From Terrisporobacter petrolearius (lineage in GTDB: Bacteria > Bacillota > Clostridia > Peptostreptococcales > Peptostreptococcaceae), in the NCBI RefSeq assembly GCF_032598785.1, contig NZ_CP102984.1: a stretch of DNA of 64,000 nt; one strand, written 5' to 3'. How positions within the stretch are numbered: position 1 is the stretch's first letter; every line of letters starts with the position of its first letter. Of the stretch, positions 8,822 through 21,705 are shown piece by piece. The notes beneath the pieces are model-generated. The model was not told the DNA's origin, made no database searches, and worked only from the letters and a program-made list of their open reading frames with translations. The position numbers and the translations under genes were made by a program.

Positions 8822-10762
8822 ATGACAAATACTAAGCCAACTATGTTACATAGTAATAGAGGTTCTGTTTTTTCTGTATTTAGTGAAGATGAATTAAAAA
8901 ACATGACCCAAAACAGCGCAAGAAAAGTGGCTATATGTGGAAGAGTAAAAAACAGTGGGATTGTTGATGTTCCAGAAGGTGCCACACTTTCAGATATTAT
9001 TGAATTAGCTGGGGGTATATTAAATAAAAAAGATTTCAAAGGTGCCCATATTGGAGTTCCACCATATGGAAGATTTTTATGTAAAAAAGATTTAGATAAA
9101 GAATTAGATTTTGCACTATTTGATAACTATATTAGAGCAATCAATGTATTATCCGAAGAAGATTGTATAGTTCAATATTCCAAATTCTATATGGATTCTG
9201 TAATAGGGTCAATGCAAAATGGAAAATCATTAGAGGATTACGCTAAAGTAAAAGAACAAATTGAAAGAGTTTGTAAAATTTTAGATAGAATAAGTAAGGG
9301 AAAATCAAATATGCGTGACGTTTACTTACTTAGAACTATAGCAGAACAAATAAAAGAAGATTTAAATCAAGAACACAATATTATGGAAGAAATTTTACAA
9401 AATTTCTACGATGAAATTAGTGAACATATAGAAGAAGACAAATGCTACACTCTGCAATGTAATAACTTAATAAAACTTACTATTACTGATAAATGTATAG
9501 GATGTGGAGCTTGTAAAAGAGTATGTCCAGTAGACTGTATAGCAGGTGAGCGTAAGCAACAACATAAAATAGACTATAATAGATGTACTCATTGTGGTAG
9601 ATGTGTATCAACATGCCCAGTGGATGCAATTACAGCTGGGGACAACACTTTAAAATTTATAAGAGACTTATCTACTCCTAATAAACTTGTAATTACACAA
9701 ATGGCACCTGCAATAAGAGTTACCATAGGTGAAGCTTTTGGTTTTGAACCAGGAGATAATGTGGAGAAAAAACTTGCAGCAGGTCTTAGAAAATTAGGTG
9801 TAGACTATGTATTTGATACAAACTGGGCAGCTGACTTAACAATTATGGAAGAAGCTGCAGAACTTCAAGATAGATTAGAAAGACATTTTGCAGGAGATGA
9901 AAGTGTAAAATTACCAATGCTAACATCATGCTGTCCAGCATGGGTAAAATTTATAGAGCAAAACTATGGTGATATGCTAGACGTACCATCAACGGCAAAA
10001 TCTCCCATGCAAATGTTCGCAACAGTAGCTAAAGATATTTGGGCAAAAGAAAAAGGCCTTAAAAGAAGTGAAGTAACATCTGTTGCTATAATGCCTTGTA
10101 TAGCAAAAAAATACGAAGCATCTAGACCAGAATTTTCTCGTGGTTTAAACTACGATGTTGACTATGTAATAACTACAAGAGAATTAATAAAAATATTCCA
10201 AGATTCAAAAATAGATTTAAAAGAGCTTGAAGATGAAGAAATAGACCAAATACTTGGTGAATACACAGGTGCAGGTGTAATATTTGGTAGAACTGGTGGA
10301 GTTATAGAATCAGCTCTTAGAACTGCTCTTGAAAATATGACAGGAGAACAAATTCAAAATGTAGAATTCCACTCACTTAGAGGATTTGATGGATTTAGAT
10401 CATGTGATGTGGAAGTTGGAGATATTAAACTTAGAATAGGTGTAGCTCACGGATTAGAAGAAGCAGGAAAAATGCTTGATAAAATAAGAAGTGGAGAAGA
10501 ATTTTTCCACGCGATAGAAATCATGGCTTGTCCTGGTGGTTGTGTTGGTGGTGGTGGCCAACCTAAAGTTAGAAAAAACAGAGATGAAATTTTACAAAAA
10601 CGTGGAGAAGGACTAAATAACATAGATAGAAGTAAAGACATGAGGGTTTCTAAGGAAAATCCAGCGGTACAAGCTATTTATGACAAGTATTTAGATTATC
10701 CACTTAGTCATAAAGCACATGAATTACTGCATACTAGATACTTTGTAAGAAGAAAAAAATAA
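8822..10762 (+). CDS. Monomeric [FeFe]-hydrogenase with N-terminal SLBB domain
   Basis: 646 residues from the ATG at 8822, which follows AAAGGAG; the in-frame ATG at 8774 lacks a site. Domains in order: SLBB fold (about 35-75, GRVKNSGIVDVPEGATL), a helical linker, a 2x[4Fe-4S] ferredoxin domain (Cys225/228/231/235 and Cys255/258/261/265), then the H-cluster domain with all three signatures: TSCCPAW (Cys370), MPCIAKK (Cys426) and CPGGCVGGGG (Cys570, Cys574). It couples proton reduction or hydrogen oxidation to ferredoxin-type carriers in the cytoplasm. The SLBB module is more usual in NuoF/HydB-type subunits. It is a single-gene unit with its own promoter and terminator. Confidence 0.93.
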   Translation: MTNTKPTMLHSNRGSVFSVFSEDELKNMTQNSARKVAICGRVKNSGIVDVPEGATLSDIIELAGGILNKKDFKGAHIGVPPYGRFLCKKDLDKELDFALFDNYIRAINVLSEEDCIVQYSKFYMDSVIGSMQNGKSLEDYAKVKEQIERVCKILDRISKGKSNMRDVYLLRTIAEQIKEDLNQEHNIMEEILQNFYDEISEHIEEDKCYTLQCNNLIKLTITDKCIGCGACKRVCPVDCIAGERKQQHKIDYNRCTHCGRCVSTCPVDAITAGDNTLKFIRDLSTPNKLVITQMAPAIRVTIGEAFGFEPGDNVEKKLAAGLRKLGVDYVFDTNWAADLTIMEEAAELQDRLERHFAGDESVKLPMLTSCCPAWVKFIEQNYGDMLDVPSTAKSPMQMFATVAKDIWAKEKGLKRSEVTSVAIMPCIAKKYEASRPEFSRGLNYDVDYVITTRELIKIFQDSKIDLKELEDEEIDQILGEYTGAGVIFGRTGGVIESALRTALENMTGEQIQNVEFHSLRGFDGFRSCDVEVGDIKLRIGVAHGLEEAGKMLDKIRSGEEFFHAIEIMACPGGCVGGGGQPKVRKNRDEILQKRGEGLNNIDRSKDMRVSKENPAVQAIYDKYLDYPLSHKAHELLHTRYFVRRKK

Positions 10763-10774
10763 AATTATAAATAT

Positions 10775-10806
10775 AAGATAGGGTATTTAATATCCTATCT
10801 TTTTTA
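10775..10806 (+). terminator. Terminator of the hydrogenase gene
   Basis: AAGATAGG and CCTATCTT pair around a 10-base A/T-rich loop and are followed by a T run. It lies 12 bases after the hydrogenase stop. Confidence 0.85.
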
Positions 10807-10897
10807 CTTGCTAGGATATTAATTGACAAAAATTAGGCTAATTTAAGAGATTGTGATATTATATATGGGAAATAATTACAATTATGAGGAGGGGTTT

Positions 10898-11791
10898 ATG
10901 AAAAAATCATTACGAATTATTTTATTAGTAATATTAGTTATATTATTAATTGGTCTACCTTTATTATGGAAAAATATATCACAAACAAGTCAAACATCAG
11001 AAAACAAAACATCTAGTAAAGATACATCAACTTACAATTATATTAATAAAGATGGTAAAACCTTAGAAAGTAGAATTAATACTCCAGAAGGCTTTACTCG
11101 AATTTCATCTGATAAAAATAGTATGGGAGAATTTTTACGTCAATATCCATTAAAAGAAGATGGTTCACCTGTATTACTTTACAACGGTAAAGAAAAGGCT
11201 AATCAAAGTGCTCATACAGCTGTGTTTGATATGCATCTTGGGGATAGAAATTTACAACAATGTGCCGACTCTGTAATTAGAGTATATGCAGAATATTTTT
11301 ATGAACAGAAACAGTTTGATAAAATCAAATTTCACTTTGTAGATGGTTTTTTATGTGATTATGAAAAATGGAGAAATGGATACAGAGTTAAGACTAATGG
11401 AAATAGCTCATCATGGGTAAAAACAAGTAAATTTAACGATTCCAAAGAATCTTTTGAAAGTTATCTTAATATGGTTTTTGCTTATGCAAGTACCTTATCT
11501 CTTGAAGAAGAATCGAAAAAAATCAAATTGGATGAAATGCAAATAGGGGATATTTTTATTACTGGAGGAAGCCCAGGCCATGTAGTAATAGTTGTTGATA
11601 TGTGTGAAAACGATAAAGGAGAAAAGGGATTTTTATTAGCCCAAGGATATATGCCTGCTCAAGAGTTCCATATATTAAAAAGTAATAGAGGAGACAATAA
11701 TCCTTGGTATTATGTGTCTGATATTAAATATCCATTTAAAACTCCTGGATATACTTTTGAAAAAGAATGTTTTAGACGATTAGATTATTAA
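10898..11791 (+). CDS. DUF4846 family protein, membrane-anchored
   Basis: 297 residues. A basic N terminus and one membrane helix (about 5-25) are followed by an extracytoplasmic domain. Readable segments include TRISSDKNSMGEFLRQYPL, a long-range GDIFITGGSPGHVVIVVD block and FLLAQGYMPAQEFHILK, which I recognise as the DUF4846 family. The GHVV...AQGYMPA pattern resembles NlpC/P60-like cores, but no catalytic role is assigned here. The start is ATG 10898 behind GAGGAGGGG, not the ATG at 10853, which has no site. It is transcribed alone, between two terminators. Confidence 0.7.
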   Translation: MKKSLRIILLVILVILLIGLPLLWKNISQTSQTSENKTSSKDTSTYNYINKDGKTLESRINTPEGFTRISSDKNSMGEFLRQYPLKEDGSPVLLYNGKEKANQSAHTAVFDMHLGDRNLQQCADSVIRVYAEYFYEQKQFDKIKFHFVDGFLCDYEKWRNGYRVKTNGNSSSWVKTSKFNDSKESFESYLNMVFAYASTLSLEEESKKIKLDEMQIGDIFITGGSPGHVVIVVDMCENDKGEKGFLLAQGYMPAQEFHILKSNRGDNNPWYYVSDIKYPFKTPGYTFEKECFRRLDY

Positions 11792-11804
11792 AAAATAAAT
11801 AATG

Positions 11805-11847
11805 AAAAAATAGTCCATCTATAAATTTAGGTGGACTATTTTTTTAT
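11805..11847 (+). terminator. Terminator after the DUF4846 gene
   Basis: AAATAGTCCA and TGGACTATTT pair around a loop of about 13 bases containing ATAAATTTA, followed by seven T residues. A copy of a repeat shared with two other sites begins right after it. Confidence 0.85.
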
Positions 11848-11850
11848 ATG

Positions 11851-11917
11851 TTAGGAAATAAAATAGTTCCATTTACGCTGTTAATAAGCTCTGGAATTGA
11901 GTTATATAAACTCATTT
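11851..11917. repeat. Post-terminator intergenic repeat, copy A
   Basis: Contains TAGTTCCATTTACGCTGTTA and, further on, a GAGTT/AACTC mini-hairpin. It is closely similar to 15756-15820 over the whole length and to 46609-46644 over the first half. All three start within a few bases of the T run of a terminator hairpin. Confidence 0.75.
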
Positions 11918-11932
11918 AAAAAGTTGTAATAA

Positions 11933-11958
11933 AGTAGTAGTTTATTAGTATTACTACT
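11933..11958 (+). promoter_or_regulatory. Small hairpin in the leader of the surface-protein gene
   Basis: AGTAGTA and TACTACT form a 7-bp stem with a 12-base loop, about 85 bases before the surface-protein start. There is no T run, so it is not a standard terminator. I looked for a c-di-GMP riboswitch here because related sortase substrates are often controlled that way, and saw none of its conserved core. Confidence 0.3.
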
Positions 11959-12043
11959 CTAGTGCTACTCCAAAATCATACTGAATAGACATGAAAATAC
12001 AATTACAATTAAATAGTAACAAAATAGTAGAAGGGGGATAAAT

Positions 12044-15000
12044 ATGAAGAGGGTATTTAAAAGTTTTATATCAGTATTAACAGCACTAATACTTACAATT
12101 TCAGCATGTTTTATAAAAGTACCTACTGCCTATGCAGATGAAAAGAAGCCTGTAGGACAGGTTACAGTAAGCATGGAAAAATTCACTCTAGGCCTTGGTT
12201 ATATTATTGAACCAGTTTTGGTGCCTATATATGAAGGTGATACAGGAGCAACTGTAATAACTAGGATGATGGACAAAAATTTGGGAAAAGGTAGCTATGA
12301 ATATACAGGAAGTATAGGTGATCAATCAGGAGTAGTAGGACAATCATTCTACCTAGCAAGTGTCAAAGATAAAGATCATAGAGATGCTAAAATACCAGAA
12401 TATATTCTTAAAGAAAGTGATGAACCATATGGAAGAAATAGAGAAGACTGGTTAGGGGAGTTTGACTATACTTCTATGTCAGGATGGATGTATGCCGTTA
12501 ACAATTGGTTTCCAAACTACGGAGCTGGACAATATAAGCTAAAAGATGGAGATGTAATGAGATGGCAATTTACAACTTGGGGATATGGTAGTGATTTAGG
12601 GTCAACATTTATGGGTGGAGGAGACGCACTAGTAAATCCACCAGTAAAAGACAAGTTAACTATAGCGATAGCAACAGTTAATAGCTCAGAAGAAAAAGAA
12701 AAATTACTTCAAAATAAAGAAGTAAAAAAAGCATATGATGAGGCTATGAAAGTGCTTCAAGATATGGAAACTACTGAAGCAAAAGTAAAATCTGCAACTG
12801 AAAACTTGCAATCTAGTATAAAAAAATATGAAAACGATAAAATAAACAAATCTGTTTCTAATGCAATAAAAGAAACAGGTGCTTATTTATTAAAAACTGT
12901 ACCAGAAGCTGGATTTGGAACATTCAGCGGAGAGTGGACTGTTTTAGGTTTAGCTAGAGGTGGAATAGAAGTACCAAATGGATACAATGAAAAATACGTA
13001 GATAATGTGAAAAAGGTTGTAGCTGATAAAAAAGGTGTACTTCATAAAGTTAAATATACTGAGTATTCTAGGCTTATATTAGGACTTTCTTCAATAGGAT
13101 TAGATGGTACTGATGTGAGTGGATATAGTATGATAGCACCACTTGGAGATTTTAATGGAGTTAAAAGACAAGGGATAAATGGACCTATATTTGCTCTTAT
13201 AGCGCTAGATTCTAGAGGATATGAAATACCAAAAGCACCAGAAGGAAAAGTTCAAACTACAAGAGAAATGCTAATAGATTATATATTAGGCAAAGAAATA
13301 ACTCAAAAATCAGGAGAATTTGGGGGATGGGCATTAAGTGGTAGTACACCAGATCCAGATATAACAGCTATGTCTATTCAATCTTTAGCACCATACTATA
13401 ACACTAATGAAAAAGTAAAATCTGCAGTAGATAGAGGGTTAACTCAACTTTCAAAATTACAATTAGACAACGGAGCTTATAATAGCTGGGGAACATTAAA
13501 TAGTGAATCTACAGCTCAAGTTATAGTAGCTCTTACAGCCCTTGGAATAAATCCACTAGAAGATGAAAGATTTATAAAAGTGAATAGTAAAACAGGAAAA
13601 GAAAGTAATTTATTAAGTGGAATAATGCAATTTTACAGTGAAGGTGGAGGATTTAAGCACGTACTAAATATGAATACAGATGCTATGGCAACAGACCAAG
13701 GAATGTATGCCTTAGTTGCTTATGAAAGATTTTTAGATGGGAAATCTTCACTATATGATATGCAAGATCAAATTAATTATACATTAGATAATGTAGAGTT
13801 ATATGATGATGAAACAAAACAATTAAAAGTTAAAGGGGCTCCAGGCTGTTCATTAGGTAAAATAACTTGGTCAGTGGGCGACAAAGATGTAGCTACAATA
13901 TCAGAAGAGGGGATATTAACAGCTAAAAAATCAGGAACTACAAAAGTAAATGCAAAAATAGGAAGTAAAACAATAACAGCAACAGTAACTGTAAAGAAAA
14001 ACCCTGCTAAAATAGTAATGGAAAAAATAGATGCTTTAGGTGAAATTACTTTAGAAAAAAAAGAAAAAGTAAAAGAAGCTAGAAAAGCTTATGAAGGTTT
14101 AGGTGATGAATTTAAACAAAAAGTTACTAATATAAATATATTAATTAATGCTGAAAAAACAATAGTTGCAATTAAAGAAGAAAATCAAAAAGTAGTAGAT
14201 GAATTTGTTTCAAAAGTTAATGAAATTGATTTATCAGGAGGATTTTCACAAGAAGCAAAAGGTTATGTTTTGGGATTAAAAGAAATATATGATAATTTAG
14301 ATAAAGATAAAAAAGCCTTAGTACCTGAAACTAAATTAGATAAATTAAATAACTCTTTAAGTAAAATTGATAAATTAGAGGTTGAAAATCTTATATCTAT
14401 ATTAGATAGTATACAAAGACCTGCAACTGAAGATGATTTAGATAAAGTAACTGGATTTTTAGCAGCATATGATGCTATGAGTGATTCTCAAAAATCTAAA
14501 GAAGAAGTAAAAAATGCAAAAGCTAAGATAGATGAAATATTATTAGAAATTGATGAAGAAAAAGCCTATGAACAAATGGCAAAAGAACTTGCATCAGATG
14601 TTAAAAAGCTTAAAACACCAATAGATAAAAAAGAATTAGAAACTGCTAAATCTTTAGTTAAAAGACATAAAGAGCTAAATGATAGAGCGAAGTTATATTT
14701 TATTGAAGATAAAGAAGCAGTGGCAAATTTAGATAAAATAAAAGTAAATATAGAGCAAATAGCTACAGCAGATAAATTTGATAACTCTATAAGAGATTAT
14801 GTGGTAGACAATATTAACAGTAAAGAAAAACTGAAATCAGCTAAAAGCAAACTAGATACATATAACAAATTAAGTGATGAAGTAAAATCATATGTAATAG
14901 AAAAAGAAAAAGTTGAGTCATTAAAAGCTGCCATATCTAAAGCAGAAGAAAATTTAGCAAAAGCTAAAGAAGTTGAGGATTTAATAAATGTATTACCAAA

Positions 15001-15694
15001 AAAAATAACTGAACCTGACTATGAAGCTGTTTTATCAGTAAAAGAAAAATACCATGAATTAACAGATGATCAAAAATGTTTTGTAGAAAATATTGAAAAA
15101 TTAAATCATGCATTAAGTCAAATACTAAAAAAATTTGAAAAAGAGTTAAAAGTAAATGATATAAAATCTACAGACCAAGTAGTAACAGGCAAAGGTGAAG
15201 CTGGAGCTAATATAGAAATCTATGTTGATAAAACATTAGTAGGAAATGGACCAGTAAATGAAGATGGAACTTTTGAAGTAAAAATACCTGAATTAAAAGA
15301 AGATAAAACAGTATCTATTAAAATGACAAAAGAAGGATATGAAATTTTAGAAGTAACAAAAACAGTTGTAAATGGTAATGACCAAGCAAATCCTGGAGAT
15401 GGAGATCAAGGTAATAATAATGATAATGATCAAGGCCAAGGTGTAGATGATGATCAAAAATCAGATTCGGAGGATAATCAAGGTGCAGATAATGACCCAA
15501 ATATAGATAATGACCAACATGTAGATGATGGTCAAAATCAAGAGGTGAATGAAAATAATGACAATTTAAATGGGAATTCTTCTGGAAGTGGAAGTAATGT
15601 ACAAACAGGAGACCCTTCATCAGTTGGTTATTTGGCAATGGGAATATTAGCAGCAGGAGGATTATTCTTTATTAGAAAAAATAAAAATAACTAG
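12044..15694 (+). CDS. Sortase-anchored surface protein with DUF4430, toroid, BIG_2 and helical-repeat regions
   Basis: 1216 residues. The signal peptide ends near AYA-D (cleavage about 31). A DUF4430-like domain follows (about 60-165). Next comes an alpha/alpha toroid like prenyltransferase/squalene-cyclase folds (about 275-570; repeats such as WTVLGLARGG, PDITAMSIQSLAPYY, STAQVIVALTALGI). Then a BIG_2 Ig-like domain (about 578-650), a long Lys/Glu-rich helical region (about 655-1035), another Ig-like module (TGKGEAGANIEIYVDKTLVG), and an Asp/Asn/Gln-rich spacer. The C terminus is NVQTG (1185-1189), a hydrophobic helix and RKNKNN. NVQTG is among the sorting motifs reported for class B sortase of Clostridioides difficile. 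DUF4430 domains occur in cobalamin-binding and adhesin-like proteins; the ligand here is unknown. The ribosome binding site is GAAGGGGG. Confidence 0.85.
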   Translation: MKRVFKSFISVLTALILTISACFIKVPTAYADEKKPVGQVTVSMEKFTLGLGYIIEPVLVPIYEGDTGATVITRMMDKNLGKGSYEYTGSIGDQSGVVGQSFYLASVKDKDHRDAKIPEYILKESDEPYGRNREDWLGEFDYTSMSGWMYAVNNWFPNYGAGQYKLKDGDVMRWQFTTWGYGSDLGSTFMGGGDALVNPPVKDKLTIAIATVNSSEEKEKLLQNKEVKKAYDEAMKVLQDMETTEAKVKSATENLQSSIKKYENDKINKSVSNAIKETGAYLLKTVPEAGFGTFSGEWTVLGLARGGIEVPNGYNEKYVDNVKKVVADKKGVLHKVKYTEYSRLILGLSSIGLDGTDVSGYSMIAPLGDFNGVKRQGINGPIFALIALDSRGYEIPKAPEGKVQTTREMLIDYILGKEITQKSGEFGGWALSGSTPDPDITAMSIQSLAPYYNTNEKVKSAVDRGLTQLSKLQLDNGAYNSWGTLNSESTAQVIVALTALGINPLEDERFIKVNSKTGKESNLLSGIMQFYSEGGGFKHVLNMNTDAMATDQGMYALVAYERFLDGKSSLYDMQDQINYTLDNVELYDDETKQLKVKGAPGCSLGKITWSVGDKDVATISEEGILTAKKSGTTKVNAKIGSKTITATVTVKKNPAKIVMEKIDALGEITLEKKEKVKEARKAYEGLGDEFKQKVTNINILINAEKTIVAIKEENQKVVDEFVSKVNEIDLSGGFSQEAKGYVLGLKEIYDNLDKDKKALVPETKLDKLNNSLSKIDKLEVENLISILDSIQRPATEDDLDKVTGFLAAYDAMSDSQKSKEEVKNAKAKIDEILLEIDEEKAYEQMAKELASDVKKLKTPIDKKELETAKSLVKRHKELNDRAKLYFIEDKEAVANLDKIKVNIEQIATADKFDNSIRDYVVDNINSKEKLKSAKSKLDTYNKLSDEVKSYVIEKEKVESLKAAISKAEENLAKAKEVEDLINVLPKKITEPDYEAVLSVKEKYHELTDDQKCFVENIEKLNHALSQILKKFEKELKVNDIKSTDQVVTGKGEAGANIEIYVDKTLVGNGPVNEDGTFEVKIPELKEDKTVSIKMTKEGYEILEVTKTVVNGNDQANPGDGDQGNNNDNDQGQGVDDDQKSDSEDNQGADNDPNIDNDQHVDDGQNQEVNENNDNLNGNSSGSGSNVQTGDPSSVGYLAMGILAAGGLFFIRKNKNN

Positions 15695-15714
15695 AAGTTA
15701 ATATGATTAAGAAA

Positions 15715-15750
15715 TAAGCCGAAACAGAAAATTATGTTTCGGCTTTTTTT
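15715..15750 (+). terminator. Terminator of the surface-protein gene
   Basis: AAGCCGAAACA and TGTTTCGGCTT pair around an A/T loop and are followed by T7. It lies about 20 bases after the stop. Confidence 0.9.
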
Positions 15751-15755
15751 ACATA

Positions 15756-15820
15756 TAAGGAAACTATAGTTCAATTTACGCTGTTGATAAACTCTGTAAT
15801 TAAGTTATATCAACTCATTT
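15756..15820. repeat. Post-terminator intergenic repeat, copy B
   Basis: Contains TAGTTCAATTTACGCTGTTG, then AAGTTATATCAACTCATTT. It aligns along its whole length with copy A at 11851-11917, with about one change per eight bases, and begins right after the terminator of the surface-protein gene. Confidence 0.75.
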
Positions 15821-15840
15821 AGGAAATGTAAAAAATGTAT

Positions 15841-15966
15841 TTTTGAGCAAGGTCGTTGCCTAAAATTTCATAGCGTCCACGCAGTGGCTTAAAGCGATAG
15901 CAAAATGATTCGCCAACACGTTGCTCAAAGGCATCTCGTTGGCGAAATGAGCGAAGCGAATTTTTT
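15841..15966. repeat. rRNA-flanking hairpin repeat, complex copy R1
   Basis: The region holds ATTCGCCAAC ... GTTGGCGAAAT, a strong stem. The left part, TTCGCCAACACGTTGCTCAAA, is the reverse complement of the shortest form of the repeat unit (TTTGAGCAACG ... GTTGGCGAA) seen at 16233, 18075 and 18243. The tail GGCGAAATGAGCGAAGCGAA matches the tail of R2. It sits just upstream of the first rRNA promoter. Confidence 0.65.
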
Positions 15967-15985
15967 ATAAAATTAAAAAAAGTTC

Positions 15986-16014
15986 TTGACCAATATTTAT
16001 TATGATGATATAGT
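15986..16014 (+). promoter_or_regulatory. rRNA operon promoter P1
   Basis: TTGACC (15986-15991), a 17-base spacer and TATAGT (16009-16014). A second promoter lies 82 bases downstream, the usual tandem arrangement of rRNA operons. Confidence 0.8.
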
Positions 16015-16067
16015 TATACATGTCCTCAATGAGAGGAAAACACCAAAGAAAAACAGAAAAAAAGGTG

Positions 16068-16096
16068 TTGACATAAAATTTTAAATTTGTTAAACT
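16068..16096 (+). promoter_or_regulatory. rRNA operon promoter P2
   Basis: A perfect TTGACA (16068-16073), a 17-base spacer and TAAACT (16091-16096). It lies just before the boxA-like element and the 16S processing stem. Confidence 0.82.
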
Positions 16097-16116
16097 TAAA
16101 AAGTCGAAACAAAAAG

Positions 16117-16143
16117 AACTTTGAAAATTAAACAGTAGGTTAA
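16117..16143 (+). promoter_or_regulatory. BoxA-like antitermination site and left arm of the 16S processing stem
   Basis: GAACTTTGAA is a boxA-like element. The 23 bases at 16121-16143 (containing AAACAGTAGGTTAA) are complementary to 17817-17836 downstream of 16S (TTAACCTACTGTTTAATTTT), giving a near-perfect stem of about 20 bp of the kind cut by RNase III. Confidence 0.8.
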
Positions 16144-16232
16144 CAATAAATTAATTCTTAAAGAATTAAACTGAAACAACAAACAAACCAAGCCAGATAT
16201 TCAGATAATGATTAGTCTGAGCGATGGACAAC

Positions 16233-16301
16233 TTTTGAGCAACGGGAATTATTGAAGCAAAGCAAAATAATTACGTTGGCGAAATGAGCGAAAGCGAATT
16301 T

Positions 16302-16303
<2 letters not shown>
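16233..16303 (+). repeat. rRNA-flanking hairpin repeat, copy R2
   Basis: TTTTGAGCAACGGG at the start and ACGTTGGCGAAATGAGCG near the end frame a stem: CAACG pairs with CGTTG, and AATTATT with AATAATT inside. It ends right at the mature 5' end of 16S rRNA. Confidence 0.75.
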
Positions 16304-17809
<1,506 letters not shown>

Positions 17810-17816
17810 GGGAGAA

Positions 17817-17836
17817 TTAACCTACTGTTTAATTTT
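17817..17836 (+). promoter_or_regulatory. Right arm of the 16S processing stem
   Basis: TTAACCTACTGTTTAATTTT is the reverse complement of the 16S leader at about 16124-16143. Confidence 0.8.
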
Positions 17837-17901
17837 GAGAGTTTTTTTGCTTTCTCATATAAATACATTGGCGGTTTTTAATCACTAATGTATCTTTACA
17901 T

Positions 17902-17977
17902 GGGGGTGTAGCTCAGCTGGGAGAGCACTTGCCTTGCACGCAAGGGGTCAGGAGTTCGATCCTCCTCATCTCCACCA
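17902..17977 (+). tRNA. tRNA-Ala (anticodon TGC)
   Basis: A cloverleaf can be drawn: acceptor GGGGGTG with CATCTCC (two G-U pairs), D arm GCTCAGCTGGGAGAGC, anticodon stem CTTGC/GCAAG around loop CTTGCAC, T arm with GTTCGATC, and encoded CCA at 17975-17977. It lies in the 16S-23S spacer, a common place for tRNA-Ala. Confidence 0.95.
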
Positions 17978-18074
17978 TATTTTTGCACTATTTTATATTA
18001 TAAGAAAAAAATTATATAAAAAATTTTTGTAAAATAGGATAATAATATAAAGGGCGAAGCCCTAAATAATGTAC

Positions 18075-18132
18075 TTTGAGCAACGGGATAGGCATGAACG
18101 AATGTGAATGACTAGACGTTGGCGATGTGCGT
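18075..18132 (+). repeat. rRNA-flanking hairpin repeat, copy R3
   Basis: TTTGAGCAACGGGATAGGCAT opens the unit and ATGACTAGACGTTGGCGATG closes it. CAACG pairs with CGTTG; TAGGCAT pairs with ATGACTA apart from one mismatch. The middle differs from R2 and R4, while the two ends are conserved. Confidence 0.72.
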
Positions 18133-18242
18133 TAGCACTTTGAAAACTGCATAACATTTAGTGATATGACATTATATAAAGAAGAAGATAAACTTCTTAA
18201 AAAATATATCATATAAAGAAGATAACTTTTAAAAATATCAAA

Positions 18243-18300
18243 CTTTGAGCAATGGGATTTGTCTGAATGGATATGAAGACAAAAACATTGGCGAAGCATT
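18243..18300 (+). repeat. rRNA-flanking hairpin repeat, copy R4
   Basis: TTTGAGCAATGGGATTTGTCT opens and AGACAAAAACATTGGCGAAG closes the unit. CAATG pairs with CATTG where R2/R3 have CAACG/CGTTG, a compensatory change. TTTGTCT pairs with AGACAAA. It ends just before the 23S 5' end. Confidence 0.75.
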
Positions 18301-18309
18301 TTAATAACT

Positions 18310-21233
<2,924 letters not shown>

Positions 21234-21322
21234 AAAATAAACCTAAAGGTTTACATAGTGAACCAAATCCTTATTAAAATTTTAATGAGGAAGATTTCGG
21301 TTAATAAAAACATAATGGAAAC

Positions 21323-21347
21323 ATTAAATGTTAGCAGTTTTGAAAGT
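21323..21347 (+). promoter_or_regulatory. Right arm of the 23S processing stem
   Basis: ACATTAAATGTTAGCAGTTT and following bases are nearly complementary to 18137-18160, before 23S. This brackets the 23S precursor and marks the end of its processed region before tRNA-Thr. Confidence 0.7.
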
Positions 21348-21383
21348 ACTAATTAACTAATTAGTATAACAGAAACTTGATTA

Positions 21384-21458
21384 GCTGGTGTGGCTCAACG
21401 GTAGAGCAGCTGACTTGTAATCAGCAGGTTGTAGGTTCGATTCCTATCACCAGCTCCA
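21384..21458 (+). tRNA. tRNA-Thr (anticodon TGT)
   Basis: Acceptor GCTGGTG pairs with CACCAGC. The D arm is GCTCAACGGTAGAGC, the anticodon stem GCTGA/TCAGC with loop CTTGTAA, and the T arm contains GGTTCGATTCC. The discriminator is T and CCA is encoded. It occupies the place after 23S where a 5S gene would be expected. Confidence 0.95.
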
Positions 21459-21464
21459 ATAATA

Positions 21465-21488
21465 ACTAGGCAATGGCCTAGTTTTTTT
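21465..21488 (+). terminator. Terminator of the rRNA operon
   Basis: ACTAGGC and GCCTAGT pair around an AATG loop, followed by T7. It lies 6 bases after tRNA-Thr. Confidence 0.9.
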
Positions 21489-21705
21489 GTGTGAAAAATA
21501 AAAAGAAAAATTAAAATTAGCTTAAATCAATTTTCATAAAATTGATAATTTTTAGATTAATTTTGGTATAAAATGGAAAAAATTTCTATGTAAATATTTG
21601 ACGAAATATGGTATTATATTGAAATAAATAAATTAAGTATAGAAACAACTTGGTTTAAAAAAGAAAATGTTTCTTAGACAGGACATCAAAGGAGAGATTG
21701 AAAAA

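Larger units (their letters stand above)
17978..18309 (+). other. 16S-23S spacer after tRNA-Ala: repeats R3/R4, boxA and 23S processing arm
   Basis: 332 bases with no gene. It contains an A/T-rich stretch, hairpin repeat R3 (18075-18132), a boxA-like GCACTTTGAAAA (18135-18146), and the left arm of the 23S processing stem (18137-18160, CTTTGAAAACTGCATAACAT). The arm pairs with 21323-21347 after 23S. An AAGAAG/CTTCTT small stem near 18180-18200 and repeat R4 (18243-18300) follow. Confidence 0.75.

Noticed and set aside
11918..12043. Possible c-di-GMP riboswitch before the sortase-anchored protein
   Set aside because: None of the conserved core bases of class I or II c-di-GMP riboswitches could be found; only a 7-bp hairpin is present.
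15318..15638. A 106-codon minus-strand frame rich in His, Asp, Leu and Tyr
   Set aside because: It is the antisense image of the Asp/Asn/Gln-rich spacer of the surface protein and has no start signal.
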